A DNA stretch of 64,000 nt from Opitutaceae bacterium (GCA_016711225.1 JADJTK010000030.1:1-64000); one strand, 5' to 3'; shown: positions 30,490 through 39,221, counted from the stretch's first letter. Numbers and translations are program-made. Notes: a model not told the origin generated them from the letters alone.

Positions 30490-30759
30490 ATGCGCTGCGC
30501 CCTCCGAATCATCGCCTTGGTCCTAGTCCTTGCCTCTCTGCTCTGGTGGTCCGCCGCCGGCGCGCGGATTGGTTGGTGGCAGACGCACGTCGGAGTCGAG
30601 CGCACCGATGAAATCACGGGCCTGAGCGTCGTCGAATGGCAGGAGCGCTTCGTGCCGGGCGTGGAAACGCCGGCCCTCGGTCTGCTCCTCGGCGGCGCCC
30701 TCCTTGGCTTCAGCCCGCTCTTTCGCAGGAAGCTTCCAACCAACCAGAAAACCAAATGA
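30490..30759 (+). CDS. small membrane protein upstream of YceI gene
   Basis: The product of about 89 residues has two hydrophobic segments (LRIIALVLVLASLLWWSAAG and ALGLLLGGALLGFSPLF) around a polar middle with WWQTHVGVERTDEITGLSVVEWQ, and a basic end. The function is unknown. Its stop overlaps the ATG of the YceI gene, so the two are coupled. The ATG of MRCALRI is preferred; an ATG twelve codons upstream would add a proline-rich leader. It is divergent from the PhoD-like gene. Confidence 0.6.
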   Translation: MRCALRIIALVLVLASLLWWSAAGARIGWWQTHVGVERTDEITGLSVVEWQERFVPGVETPALGLLLGGALLGFSPLFRRKLPTNQKTK

Positions 30760-31376
30760 CTACCATCCACCGCCTCGTCACCGCCGCCCTCTCGTTCGCC
30801 GTTGCCTCCACGTTTGGAGCGCCCTTGAGCTTCGACTTCAAGGATCCGAAGGGTGTGAACAACGTCCAGTTTCACCTCGACGCCCCGCTCGAGTCCATCT
30901 CCGGCCAGGCCACGGGCATCAGCGGTACGGTGAGCTTCGATCCGGCCTCCCCGGCGGCGACCACCGGGCGCATTGTGCTGGATGCCGCCAGTCTCACGGT
31001 GGGCAATCCCATGATGAAAGACCACCTGCACGGCGCCAACTGGCTCGATGTCTCCAAGTATCCCGAGATCGTCTTCGAGGCGAAGTCGCTCGCCCACGCC
31101 ACGACCAACGCCGGTATCACGAAAGGGGAAATCTCCGGGATCCTGACGGTGAAGGGCGTCGCCAAGGAAATCACGGTGCCGGTAACGATCACGCACTTGC
31201 CGGGCAAACTCGGCGCCCGGCTCAACAAGGCCGACCTCAAGGGCGACCTGCTGGTGCTGCGGGCGCAGTTCGCCATCAACCGGGCCGACTTCGGAATTCA
31301 GGCCGGCCAGAGTACCGACAAGGTCTCCGAGCGTATCGACCTCACCCTGTCCCTGGCCGGCGGCGCTGCGCTCTGA
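30756..31376 (+). CDS. YceI-family periplasmic lipid-binding protein
   Basis: An exported lipocalin-like protein of 206 residues that is expected to bind a polyisoprenoid or similar lipid. It has a signal peptide (AALSFAVASTFGAPL) and the YceI fold markers FDFKDPKGVNNVQFHLDA, ISGTVSFDPASPAATTGRIVLDAASL, MMKDHLHGANWLDVSKYPEIVF and the C-terminal ADFGIQAGQSTDKVSERIDLTL. It is translated from an ATG overlapping the stop of the small membrane protein gene. A partner of this kind is common for YceI proteins, such as a membrane cytochrome, but the partner here is not a cytochrome. Confidence 0.88.
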   Translation: MTTIHRLVTAALSFAVASTFGAPLSFDFKDPKGVNNVQFHLDAPLESISGQATGISGTVSFDPASPAATTGRIVLDAASLTVGNPMMKDHLHGANWLDVSKYPEIVFEAKSLAHATTNAGITKGEISGILTVKGVAKEITVPVTITHLPGKLGARLNKADLKGDLLVLRAQFAINRADFGIQAGQSTDKVSERIDLTLSLAGGAAL

Positions 31377-31493
31377 GCTGCCTGGTGGCACAGGGCGCCC
31401 GGCCTGTGGCGCGGATTCGCTTCGGACCGCCCGGTGGGGCAGCTCCGTGCTGGGGTTTCACAGCCCAGTGTCTCGTCGCCATACTCCTTTGTC

Positions 31494-31517
31494 GGGGCGG
31501 ATTTCGCCCCTTCCCTT
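31494..31517 (+). terminator. possible terminator after YceI gene
   Basis: A 6-bp GC stem GGGGCG / CGCCCC with loop GATTT is followed by TTCCCTTT, about 120 bases after the YceI stop. The stem is short and the T tract broken, so efficiency is doubtful. Confidence 0.4.
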
Positions 31518-31710
31518 TGATCCAAAATCGGGACGCGCGCCCCCCCCCGGACGGAGCGGAAGGGGAGGGCGCGCGCCGCTGCCCTCCGTGCCCTCCAGCC
31601 TTGGCGGCGGAGCGAGCGGATGAGCAAAAGGAGAAGCGGGCGCCGGCCGAACTTCGGCCAGCGGGCAGCGTGTCTTGAATCTTGAATTCGCGGAGCAGAC
31701 CGGGTCGGTG

Positions 31711-31754
31711 GGCCGCGTTGACCACAACGCGGCCAGCGGCGATTGAGGTCAATC
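31711..31754. repeat. two tandem perfect hairpins downstream of SPFH gene
   Basis: GGCCGCGTTG-ACCA-CAACGCGGCC (10-bp stem) is followed after a few bases by GCGATTGA-GG-TCAATCGC (8-bp stem). Neither has a T tract, so they look more like 3'-end protecting hairpins or a protein site than a classical terminator. Confidence 0.6.
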
Positions 31755-31805
31755 GCGCCGACCAGGTGGCGGCCGGTGCCCCGTCTGGATTGATTGCCGG
31801 CGTGG

Positions 31806-33743
31806 TTACGTCGCGGTCGCCGCGACGGTTCGCTCCTTGAGCATGGTGCCCAGCAGGCCTTCGACAAGCCCCCCGCCCGCCCCGGCGCCGTTGACGGCCA
31901 CATCCGGCACGATGCGCACGCCGCGCTCCCCGATGGTCTGCATAAGCTGCATTAGCGTGTAGGCCTGCGGGCCCAGCGCCTCGACGCCGGCGCGGTAGGC
32001 TTCGGCCTTCGCCGTACCCGTGGCACGGATCGCCTCGGCCTCGCCGTGGGCACGCAACCGGGTGGAGTCGGCCTCGCCGCTCGCGGCCTTCACCGCGGCA
32101 CCGGCCTTGAGCTCGGCGATGCGCACGCCTTGCTCCGAGCCGACGAGTTGCTGCTGGATGTCGGCCAGCGAGGTCTCGCGCACGAGCTGCTGGCGCTGCC
32201 GCTGGGCGCACTCCTGCACCTCGTAGGTCTTCTTCTCCTCCTCGGCGATCTTGCGGTCGGTCTGGGTCTTCATCAGCTCGGCCGGCGCGGTGATGTCGCC
32301 AATCAGTGTATCGATTGCCTGGACGTCGTAGGCGCCGATGGCGGTGCGGATGTGCGCGGCGGCCTCGGTCTGGCGCGTGCTGCGCGCGGAGAGGAAGTCG
32401 AGCACGGTGTAGCTCTGCGCCGAGTTGCGGAAGTAGTTGCCGACGATCGGCTGCAGGGCGTGGTCGACGAGGTTTTGCATCGAGCCCACCCGCGAGATGA
32501 CCTTCGGCGCATCGAGCGCGCCAACGTGGATGATCTGCGACACGTCGAGGTTGAAGGCGAAGCCGTCGCGCGAACGCACGGTGATCGAGCTGAGCTTGGC
32601 GTCGTAGTTGTGCGCCTCGGTGCGCGAGGCCCAGTTGAGGACGATGTTGGTGGTGGGAACGAGCTCCACTCGCATGATACGCGTGTTGATCGGGTGTTTG
32701 CCGGGGTAGAGCGGCGAGACCCACACGCCCTTGTGGCCGATGTCGACGAGGTCGCCGTGCTTGAACTCCGCGCCGCTCACGTCGCGGTGCTCGCGGCCGA
32801 CGAAAGAGATCACGACCCCGACCGAGCCGATGGGGATGTTGAGCATCGGCACCTGCTCGACCTGGACCAGCCACGGGTTGAGGTTCCAGGAGCCCGAGAG
32901 CAGCACCTGTTCCTGGAGACCGCGCCGCCCGCCGCCGTCGAGGAACGCCTTGCCGCTCTGGAAGTTGTCATGGGCCGGCACGACCGGGCCGGCGATCTCG
33001 CCCGGCTCGATCGGCGCCCCGTCGAGCGCGGTGACGATGCCCACCTGGTCGGGCCGCACCTCGTGCACGCGCAGCTCGTCCTCGGACATGCCGTGCTCGC
33101 GGGCGTTGGCGGCGGTGACCACGGTGAAGAGGGCGGTGTTGATCCGGTAGGAACCGGCGGTGAGGAAGCCGAGCTGCCGGCCCTTTTCGCCGCCGTGGAG
33201 AAGGAAGCCGCGGGCGTCCTGAAAGTTGTCGCACTCGACGACGCGCGCGAGGATGCGCCCCGGCGGGATTGCGGCGCCGGCCACTGCCACGATCAGGGCG
33301 ATCTCCCCCGGCGGTACGCTGATGATGGGCACGCGCACGACGTTGAACTGCCAGAACCAGTAGCCGAAATGCAGCCCGGGCGGCAGCGTGTCGGCCTGGT
33401 AGCCCGCCTCGCCGGCGAGCGCGATGAGCTGGCCCGCCGGCAGCGAGGCGCCGGCGAACTTCTTGATCACGACGCCTACGCGGTTCTCCCGGATCACCAC
33501 CAGTCCAAGCAGGGTCGGGGCGGCGCACAGGACGAAGCCGAGAGCGACCGCCGTATCGAACCAGGTGGGGTTCCAAGCGAGCGAGCCGAGAAGCAGCAGG
33601 CTTCCGGCGAGGGCCGACACCCAGCGGGCGGCGGCGCGATTTTTCATGGCCAGTCCGACGAGGACCAGGCCGGAAGCGACGACAACAAGGCGCAACAGCA
33701 GCCAGGCGGCCGCGCCGAGACTAGGCATAACCATCGAGGTCAT
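31806..33743 (-). CDS. SPFH/band 7 (flotillin-like) membrane protein
   Basis: A 645-residue membrane scaffold protein. The N-terminus has several hydrophobic segments (WLLLRLVVVASGLVLVGLA, ALAGSLLLLGSLAW and LGFVLCAAPTLLGLVVI). The long middle region contains strand-rich repeats with PPG(E/R)I motifs (SVPPGEIALIVAVAG, IPPGRILARVV, IEPGEIAGPVV). The SPFH core (about 340-500) reads SSITVRSRDGFAFNLDVSQIIHV. The last part is a coiled coil (KIAEEEKKTYEVQECAQRQRQQ) with an Ala/Glu-rich flotillin-like tail (GEAEAIRATGTAKAEAY). Such proteins organise membrane microdomains. No NfeD partner gene is adjacent. Confidence 0.88.
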   Translation of the reverse strand: MTSMVMPSLGAAAWLLLRLVVVASGLVLVGLAMKNRAAARWVSALAGSLLLLGSLAWNPTWFDTAVALGFVLCAAPTLLGLVVIRENRVGVVIKKFAGASLPAGQLIALAGEAGYQADTLPPGLHFGYWFWQFNVVRVPIISVPPGEIALIVAVAGAAIPPGRILARVVECDNFQDARGFLLHGGEKGRQLGFLTAGSYRINTALFTVVTAANAREHGMSEDELRVHEVRPDQVGIVTALDGAPIEPGEIAGPVVPAHDNFQSGKAFLDGGGRRGLQEQVLLSGSWNLNPWLVQVEQVPMLNIPIGSVGVVISFVGREHRDVSGAEFKHGDLVDIGHKGVWVSPLYPGKHPINTRIMRVELVPTTNIVLNWASRTEAHNYDAKLSSITVRSRDGFAFNLDVSQIIHVGALDAPKVISRVGSMQNLVDHALQPIVGNYFRNSAQSYTVLDFLSARSTRQTEAAAHIRTAIGAYDVQAIDTLIGDITAPAELMKTQTDRKIAEEEKKTYEVQECAQRQRQQLVRETSLADIQQQLVGSEQGVRIAELKAGAAVKAASGEADSTRLRAHGEAEAIRATGTAKAEAYRAGVEALGPQAYTLMQLMQTIGERGVRIVPDVAVNGAGAGGGLVEGLLGTMLKERTVAATAT

Positions 33744-34213
33744 AGGAGGTGCTCCACTGCAAGCTCCGGTGTTCGAGCGGGTGTTCCCCGTCTGTCCTCC
33801 GAAGCAGTTGAACTTGGGGAGACCTTGGGGAACGCCATTTGGCGGCCCTAGCGGATCACCCTTCCAGTTGCCGACGAGGTTAGCTGACGGGCTAGGCCTT
33901 GGAAGTGGCCCTGGAACCGGTTGCCCGGCTCCATGCGCCCCGTCTCCGGTTTTTAGTCCAGAGAAGTTGGGTCCCCCGTGCCGTCACCCAGGAAGGGGCG
34001 CCGGCTTAGGCTGCGAACGAGGGCGATCATGCGTGCCCAGCTTCCGGGCACAAGGGGCATCTTGGCGGTTGCGGGGCAGGTGCTGGGGGAGAGGTCTTTG
34101 CGTATGAAAATAGTCGGCCCAAGGCCCGGGCCGCGGGCCGTTTCCGCGAGGGCGGGGCTCCTGGCGGGTGCCGGCGGCGCCGGCCAGTTCGGGTGCGCGC
34201 CGGTGGCCCGGGT

Positions 34214-34247
34214 GCAAAACTCTGTCGCGATCGCGACAGAGTTTTGC
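34214..34247. repeat. GCGATCGC-core palindrome, copy 2 (perfect)
   Basis: A perfect 34-bp palindrome with outer arms GCAAAACTCTG and centre GCGATCGC. It matches the copy inside the LysE gene at all but one position over these 34 bases. Confidence 0.9.
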
Positions 34248-34290
34248 GTTTGGGTACCCGTGGGCGCCCGAGGTTGGGGCGCGGCAGGGT

Positions 34291-34324
34291 GCAAATGCGT
34301 GTCGCGATCGCGACATCGACTTGC
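34291..34324. repeat. GCGATCGC-core palindrome, copy 3 (degenerate)
   Basis: The 16-bp core TGTCGCGATCGCGACA and the outer GCAAA/TTGC ends are kept, but the segments between them no longer pair. It looks like a decayed member of the family. Confidence 0.7.
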
Positions 34325-34338
34325 GCTATGTATATATT
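34310..34338 (+). promoter_or_regulatory. possible sigma70-type promoter for chrA
   Basis: GCGACA and TATATT are 17 bases apart in an AT-rich patch (TATGTATATATTTGG) that stands out in this GC-rich spacer, about 110 bases before chrA. The -35 half falls inside the degenerate palindrome. A pattern match only. Confidence 0.3.
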
Positions 34339-34445
34339 TGGATACGGCCGGCGCGCCCCGCGGGGCGCGGGCGGGAAGGCGGCATGGGACGGGCGCGCGC
34401 GGGAATGTCGTTGAGGAGGGCGGGGCAGGTGCCATCGTCGCGGGC

Positions 34446-35684
34446 ATGGTTTCGGACGCAGCGCCCGGTTCGGACACGGCGAGGACCGCGACAGCCGGCC
34501 GCATCCCGGCGCCGATCCTCTTTCTTGTCGCGCTGCGGTTGGGGCTCACTTCCTTCGGCGGGCCGGCGGCGCACATCGGCTATTTTCGGCGCGAGTTTGT
34601 CGAGCGCCGCGGCTGGCTCAACGAGGAGGGGTTCGCCGATCTGCTCGCGCTTTGCCAGTTTCTCCCGGGGCCGGGCAGCAGTCAGTTCGCCTTTGCCGTC
34701 GGGTACCTGCGGGGTGAATTCGCGGGCGCGCTCGCGGCCTGGCTCGGCTTCACGCTCCCCTCTGCGGTACTGATGCTGGGGTTTGCCGGTGGCCTTGGCT
34801 GGATGCCCGAAGTCGCGGCGGCCGGCTGGCTGCACGGGCTCAAGGTCGCCGCAGTCGCCGTGGTGGCCCAGGCGGTCTGGCAGATGGGACGCGCCCTTTG
34901 CCCGGACTGGCCGCGCCTGTTCGTGGCGGCGGGCGCGACGGCGGCGCTACTGTGCTGGCCGGCGGCATGGGTGCAGATGGTGGTGATCGGCGTTGGCGCA
35001 GTCCTGGGCGGCGTGCTCCTGCGCAACCAGTATTCGTTGGCGCAAGTGGTCGCGGCGGGGCCGCTGGCGGGGGCGCGACGTCGCGTGGGGCTGGCGTGGT
35101 TGGGGGTGTTCGGCGCGCTGCTGGTGGTGTTGCCAATGGTGGCTGCGGCGACGGGATACGGATGGGTCGCGCTGGTGGACCGGTTCTATCGCGTGGGCTC
35201 GCTGGTTTTCGGCGGCGGGCATGTGGTACTGCCGCTGCTGGAGTCGGAAGTGGTGACTCCCGGCTGGCTCGGGCACGATACGTTTCTGGCAGGCTACGGG
35301 GCGGCACAGGCTTTGCCGGGGCCACTGTTCTCGTTTTCCGCCTTCCTTGGCTCAGTGAGCAAGGTAGGGCCGGGGGGCGTGGCCGGCGGGATGCTTGCGC
35401 TGATCGCGATCTTTCTGCCCGGGCTGCTCCTGGTGCTGGCGGCGTCGCCGTTCTGGCAACGGCTTCGCCGTCAGCCGGCGGCGCAGGCGGCGCTGCGCGG
35501 AGCCAACGCGGCGGTGGTCGGGATCCTGGCGGCAGCGTTCTGCCGGCCGGTGCTGCCGGCGGGTGTGACCGATGGGCGTGCGCTCGCGCTGGCAGTGCTG
35601 CTGTTTGCTGCTCTGCAATGGGGGAAAGTGCCAGCGTGGGCGGTGGTGCTGGGTGCGGCCGCAGGCGGGTGGGCTTGGCTGTAA
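34446..35684 (+). CDS. chrA: chromate transporter ChrA
   Basis: A CHR-family inner-membrane transporter of 412 residues with both CHR domains fused, the long-chain form that exports chromate. Domain 1 begins LFLVALRLGLTSFGGPAAHIGYFRREFVERRGWL and has the FLPGPGSSQFAFAVGYLRG motif. Domain 2 repeats it as VDRFYRVGSLVFGGGHVVLPLLESEVV and AQALPGPLFSFSAFLG. The start at MVSDAAPGS lies just ahead of the first helix. It is divergent from the SPFH gene. A small hairpin of a dispersed family follows 39 bases after its stop. Confidence 0.92.
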   Translation: MVSDAAPGSDTARTATAGRIPAPILFLVALRLGLTSFGGPAAHIGYFRREFVERRGWLNEEGFADLLALCQFLPGPGSSQFAFAVGYLRGEFAGALAAWLGFTLPSAVLMLGFAGGLGWMPEVAAAGWLHGLKVAAVAVVAQAVWQMGRALCPDWPRLFVAAGATAALLCWPAAWVQMVVIGVGAVLGGVLLRNQYSLAQVVAAGPLAGARRRVGLAWLGVFGALLVVLPMVAAATGYGWVALVDRFYRVGSLVFGGGHVVLPLLESEVVTPGWLGHDTFLAGYGAAQALPGPLFSFSAFLGSVSKVGPGGVAGGMLALIAIFLPGLLLVLAASPFWQRLRRQPAAQAALRGANAAVVGILAAAFCRPVLPAGVTDGRALALAVLLFAALQWGKVPAWAVVLGAAAGGWAWL

Positions 35685-35722
35685 AGCAGGCGTGGTTTCG
35701 TTGCGCCGCCGTCGGGTTCTTC

Positions 35723-35745
35723 AGGCCACGGCGGTGACGTGGCCT
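35723..35745. repeat. dispersed hairpin family, copy 2 (inverted)
   Basis: Perfect 8-bp arms AGGCCACG / CGTGGCCT with loop GCGGTGA, the reverse complement of the loop in the other two copies. It lies 39 bases downstream of chrA. Confidence 0.65.
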
Positions 35746-35863
35746 CGACGCCGATCGGCCCGGGCGGCGCCCTGGCCTACAGTCGACGGCGCCGGAGCGC
35801 CGTCCCTACCTCGAATGCGCCGGTGGTTTGCCAAGTGCGCGTGGGGCCCCCAGCGTCGGCCAC

Positions 35864-36790
35864 GTGTTTGTCGTCACCATTGTCTTACCGGTGTTCCTCG
35901 TCATCGCCCTTGGCGCGGTGCTCACCCGCGTGCGTTTTCTGTCGGCGGCGCTGATCGGGGAGCTTAATCGCCTCACCTACTTCGTGGGCTTGCCGGCGTA
36001 TTTGTTTTCCAGTATCTCCGGGGCGGCCCTCGGTGGGGGAAGGGCGATGACGGTATTTGGCGTGATGGGCGGGGCCACGTTGCTGGCGCTGGGGGTCGCC
36101 TACGTGGTGGCGAAATTGCGCGGGGTGCCCCCGGAGTCCTTCGGTTCGTTCCTGCACGCGGCAATCCGTGGCAACCTCGCCTACGTGGGCCTGCCCGTGA
36201 TCTCGCTCGCGCTGACGGCGCGCGGGGCGGGCGCGGCGTGGCCGGTGGCGCTGCTGGCGATGGCCCCGTTGACGGTGATCGCCAACGCGCTGGGCGTGCT
36301 GCTGTTGCTGGTCGGTCATGGGAAACCGGGACCAGGGGCGATGCGCACGCTCGCTTGGCAGCTGGCGACCAACCCACTGCTGCTTTCCAGCGTGGCCGGG
36401 GCGGGCGTGGCAGCGGCCGGCCTGGCGCTGCCGGGTTGGCTGGCGCAGTCGCTGGCGGTGACCGGGCAGATGGCGTTGCCCCTGGCATTGCTGTGCATTG
36501 GTGGCACGTTGGTGACGATGCGCATCCGGGGGAAGAGGACGCAGGCTTTTCTCGCCGCGGTGCTGAAGGTGGGGGTGGCGCCGTTGCTCGGCTGGCCGCT
36601 GGCGCGCTGGATCGGGCTGTCGCCCGACGAGACGTTGATCGCGCTGCTGTTTCTGGCGACCCCGACGGCGGCGGCGAGTTTCACGCTGGCCGGCAAGCTC
36701 GGTGGCGACGAGGCATTGGCGGCCAGTAGTGTGGTGCTGAGCACCGCGCTTTCGATCGTCTCGCTCAGCGTGGTGCTCGCGCTGGGGTGA
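35864..36790 (+). CDS. AEC-family (auxin efflux carrier-type) transporter
   Basis: An inner-membrane transporter of about 308 residues of the AEC family, whose bacterial members move malonate, malate or related anions. It shows the expected pattern of ten hydrophobic segments and family motifs: VFLVIALGAVLTRVRFL, LNRLTYFVGLPAYLF, FLHAAIRGNLAYVGLPVI and ATPTAAASFTLAGKLGGDEALAASSVVLSTALSI. The N-terminus is not fixed; a GTG at 35864 starts right at the first helix, while the open frame reaches to 35828. A second AEC gene lies at 39327-40268 on the other strand. Confidence 0.85.
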   Translation: MFVVTIVLPVFLVIALGAVLTRVRFLSAALIGELNRLTYFVGLPAYLFSSISGAALGGGRAMTVFGVMGGATLLALGVAYVVAKLRGVPPESFGSFLHAAIRGNLAYVGLPVISLALTARGAGAAWPVALLAMAPLTVIANALGVLLLLVGHGKPGPGAMRTLAWQLATNPLLLSSVAGAGVAAAGLALPGWLAQSLAVTGQMALPLALLCIGGTLVTMRIRGKRTQAFLAAVLKVGVAPLLGWPLARWIGLSPDETLIALLFLATPTAAASFTLAGKLGGDEALAASSVVLSTALSIVSLSVVLALG

Positions 36791-36796
36791 ACGGGG

Positions 36797-36845
36797 GGCG
36801 AAGGCAGAAGGAAGAATGCAGAAGGCTGAAGTCGGAACGTGGAAC
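36797..36845. repeat. word-like repeats (GGCTGAA / GGAACG type) in spacer
   Basis: Imperfect copies of a 6-8 base purine-rich unit (GGCGAAGGCAGAAGG, AATGCAGAAGGCTGAAG, GGAACGTGGAACG) lie between the AEC gene and the next gene. The same words occur inside the RNA methyltransferase gene at 42.9 kb. Confidence 0.65.
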
Positions 36846-36985
36846 GGGAGCGCCCATCCTCTCCGGCAGCGCCGACGGGTCGCTCGCGTGGCGCGGACGG
36901 GGGGCTTGGCGCGGCCGACTTCCTGGCACACGAGGTGAATGAGACCGCCAGAATGGCGGACCGCGACGGTGCCGGGGCAGGCCGT

Positions 36986-37393
36986 TCATCGCGTAGCGGC
37001 GGGCGAACTTGCCTCTGCGGGTGTCCGTGGCTCTCGAGCCGGCACCGGCAGAGACTGCAGGGGGCCTGGGGCCCGTAGATGACCGAGAACCTCTTCGGTC
37101 TGGTCGATGCCGCCATGGAGGTTGGTCCAGATGGCTTGGACGGTGTAGATCGGGCCCCAGGGGAGGCCCCACCAGCCGACCAGCAGGGTGAGCAAGGTCC
37201 AGCGGAAGCCGGGGCCGAAGCGCGAGTCTTCCGGGTGTAGGAAGTAGGGGCGGGAGACCTGTTTGGTCGTAAGGATACCCACCGACAGGCACCATTGGTA
37301 GGCGACGAAGCGGCCACCGCGCGCGATTTCGGCTTGCAGGTCGGCGCCGGAGAGGTGGTCGGATTCGGCGGTGTTCTTTCGGGGGAGAGCCAT
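36986..37393 (-). CDS. conserved hypothetical membrane protein, 135 aa
   Basis: The product has a conserved middle part, GGRFVAYQWCLSVGILTTKQVSRPYFL, then FRWTLLTLLVGWWGLPWGPIYTVQAIWTNLHGG. I recall this as a family of uncharacterised bacterial proteins with one or two short hydrophobic segments and a tryptophan-rich turn. No reaction is known. The same frame continues upstream without stop into the coiled-coil/LysM gene region, but that joint is an accident of a frameshift there; the ATG of MALPRKNTAE is the natural start. Confidence 0.7.
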   Translation of the reverse strand: MALPRKNTAESDHLSGADLQAEIARGGRFVAYQWCLSVGILTTKQVSRPYFLHPEDSRFGPGFRWTLLTLLVGWWGLPWGPIYTVQAIWTNLHGGIDQTEEVLGHLRAPGPLQSLPVPAREPRTPAEASSPAATR

Positions 37394-37529
37394 GGGCTGT
37401 ACCCGAAGAATCGTGCCCACCCGGGGCGGGGGCAACGGGGAGACCCGACAGCGGAAGAACCGGCGTTCTGGCGGTTCGGCCGGCGGGTTGAACGGCCGGT
37501 AGCGGCCGGATGCGAGGGGTTGAAAACGC

Positions 37530-37559
37530 GAACGGCCCGGCGGAAGCGGCGGGCCGTTC
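37530..37559 (-). terminator. intrinsic terminator after the LysM gene
   Basis: Perfect 10-bp stem GAACGGCCCG / CGGGCCGTTC with a 10-base loop, 31 bases after the LysM stop. On the minus strand it is followed by CGCGTTTTC, a short T tract. Confidence 0.7.
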
Positions 37560-37590
37560 GTTAGTGGGGAGGCTTGCTTGCTGTATTCGA

Positions 37591-39221
37591 TCAGGGGATG
37601 ACCAGCACCATGCCCGGGCGGACCTGGTCGGGGTTCTTCAGCTTGCCGCGGTTGGCGGCGACGATCTTGTCCCACTTGTTCGGCGACTGGTAGTACTTGA
37701 AGGCGATGATCGAGAGATTCTCGCCCTCCGCGACGGTGTGGGTGCGCGGGCCGGTGGGGAGCAGCGGGCGCGGCAGGAGCGGCGGCGGCGGACTCCCCGG
37801 CGCTTTCGCTGGCGGGCCGGGCGGCGGTGGGGCTGGACTTGGTCGCGGGTTTGGGCGCGGCGGGCTTGGCTGCCGGGACCGCGGCCGGGGGCGGCTCCTC
37901 GGTCGGCACCGCGGTGGGGGCAATCGTGTTGGCGGAGGCGTACGGAACGCCGCTGCGGGCGGCCAACGCGCGGGCCAAATTGTCGATACGGATCTGTGCG
38001 GCGTAGAGGTCGTTTTGCATCTGGGCCTTGGCGGCGAGGGCGGCGGCCTCGGACTGCTTGGCCGTCTCGAGCTCGGCGGCGAGGCGCAGGGCCTCGGCGA
38101 CAGCCCCCTCGCGGTCGCGCTCGGCGGATACTTGTTTCTCGATGGCGGCGGCGGCGGCCTTGGCGGAGTCGAGCGCCTCCTGCTCTTTGATGGCGTAGGC
38201 GCGCACCGTCATGTCGGTGGTCATTTCGGCCTCCTTTTGGGCGCGCAGCGCCTCGGAAGTCTCGACGGCGCGGGTGTCGGCGGCGGCGGCGGTCGCGACG
38301 GTGAGTTGTTCTGTTAGGGTGGTCTGGCTGGCCTTCAACGCGGCGCAGTCGGCCTGGAGGGTTTCGTTCTCCCGGCGTAGTTGACCGATTTGTTCGGTGA
38401 GGGAGTCGCGCCGTTGTTGCACCGCGTTGAAGTCGCTGCGCAGTTTGTCGGAACTTCCGGAGGTCTGGGCCGCGGGCGGCGCTGCGGCGAGTTTTTCGGT
38501 GAGTGCAATTTGGTCGGCCTTGGCCTTGGCTTGGTCGGCCTGGAGGGTTTCGTTTCCTGGCGTAGTTGACCGATTTGTTCGGTGGAGGAGTCGCGCTGTT
38601 GTTGCACCGCGTTGAAGTCGCTGCGCAGTTTGTCGGAACTTTCGAGGTCTGGGCCAAGCGGGCGGTGGCGGCGGCGAGTTTCTCCGTGAGTGCAGCCTGG
38701 TCGGCCTTGGCCTTGGCGTGGTCGGCTTGGAGGGTTTCGATCTCCGCGTAGCTGGGTGATCTGTTTGGCGAGGAGTCGCGCTGTTGTTGCACCGCGTTGA
38801 AGTCGCTGCGCAGTTTGCTGGTGTCGTCGGAGAAACGGGTATCGGCGGCGGCGAGCTTCTCCGCCATGGTGGTTTGGCTTGCCTTCAGCTTTTCGCGGTC
38901 GGCTTGGAGGGTTTCGATCTCCAAGCGGAGCTGGGCGATTTGTTCGGCGAGGGCCTCGCGTTGCTGTTGTACCGCGTTGTAGTCGCGGCGCAGTTGCCCG
39001 GAGTCGTCGGGGGACAGGCCGGCCTGCGGAGTGGCCCGTTGGGCCTGCAGGGTTGCGATCTGCTGTTGCAGCTGGGTGACCTGCGCGGAAAGGGCGTCGC
39101 GCTGCTGCTGTACCGTAGTGAAATCGCGGCGTAGTTTGGCCGTGGTCTCGGTGGGTTGCGCCCAGCCGGTGGCGGTGAGCGCCGGGATCACGAAAAGGGG
39201 GAGGAGGTGTCGCAACTTCAT
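37591..39221 (-). pseudogene. exported coiled-coil protein with C-terminal LysM domain, several frameshifts
   Basis: The gene begins MKLRHLLPLFVIPALTATGWAQ, a signal peptide, and continues as a long coiled coil of repeating blocks such as KLRSDFNAVQQQRDS and IETLQADxAKAKADQAALTEKLAAA. It ends, in another frame, with an Ala/Pro linker and a LysM peptidoglycan-binding domain (THTVAEGENLSIIAFKYY, NRGKLKNPDQVRPGMVLVIP). To read it through, the frame must change near 38650, near 38550 and near 37770, and a compensated pair of indels lies near 38740-38775. Three of these are inside DNA tandem repeats. As it stands the gene is broken; if the indels are assembly errors it encodes an envelope protein of about 540 residues. 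Confidence 0.7.
38319..39143. repeat. about four tandem repeats of roughly 185 bp
   Basis: The block CGTTGAAGTCGCTGCGCAG recurs at about 38427, 38610 and 38798, with a diverged copy near 38967. Each is followed after about 100 bases by TTGGAGGGTTTCG or a close variant. The units encode one coiled-coil repeat each. Indels are concentrated at the unit borders. Confidence 0.85.

Larger units (their letters stand above)
31377..31805. other. spacer between convergent YceI and SPFH genes
   Basis: No gene recognised. It holds a hairpin that may terminate the YceI transcript, a patch of CCTCC-like repeat words near 31585 and two tandem hairpins near the SPFH stop. These are listed separately where supported. 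Confidence 0.6.
33744..34445. other. 700-bp divergent spacer with two GCGATCGC-core palindromes
   Basis: No gene with protein-like character on either strand; the long open frames translate the palindromes (QNSVAIATEFC) and GC-rich spacer. It should contain the promoters of the SPFH and ChrA genes. Two members of the GCGATCGC palindrome family lie within 110 bases of each other. Confidence 0.7.

Noticed and set aside
33953..34576. A 207-codon minus-strand frame in the SPFH-chrA spacer
   Set aside because: It reads through the palindromes and proline/arginine-rich spacer, overlaps the chrA start and has no domain.
36986..38422. One 478-codon frame joining coiled-coil sequence to the small membrane protein
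   Set aside because: The junction appears only because the coiled-coil gene is frameshifted; the LysM end lies in another frame with its own stop and terminator.
38319..39143. CRISPR-like array
   Set aside because: The repeats are long, adjacent and coding for coiled coil, without unique spacers.
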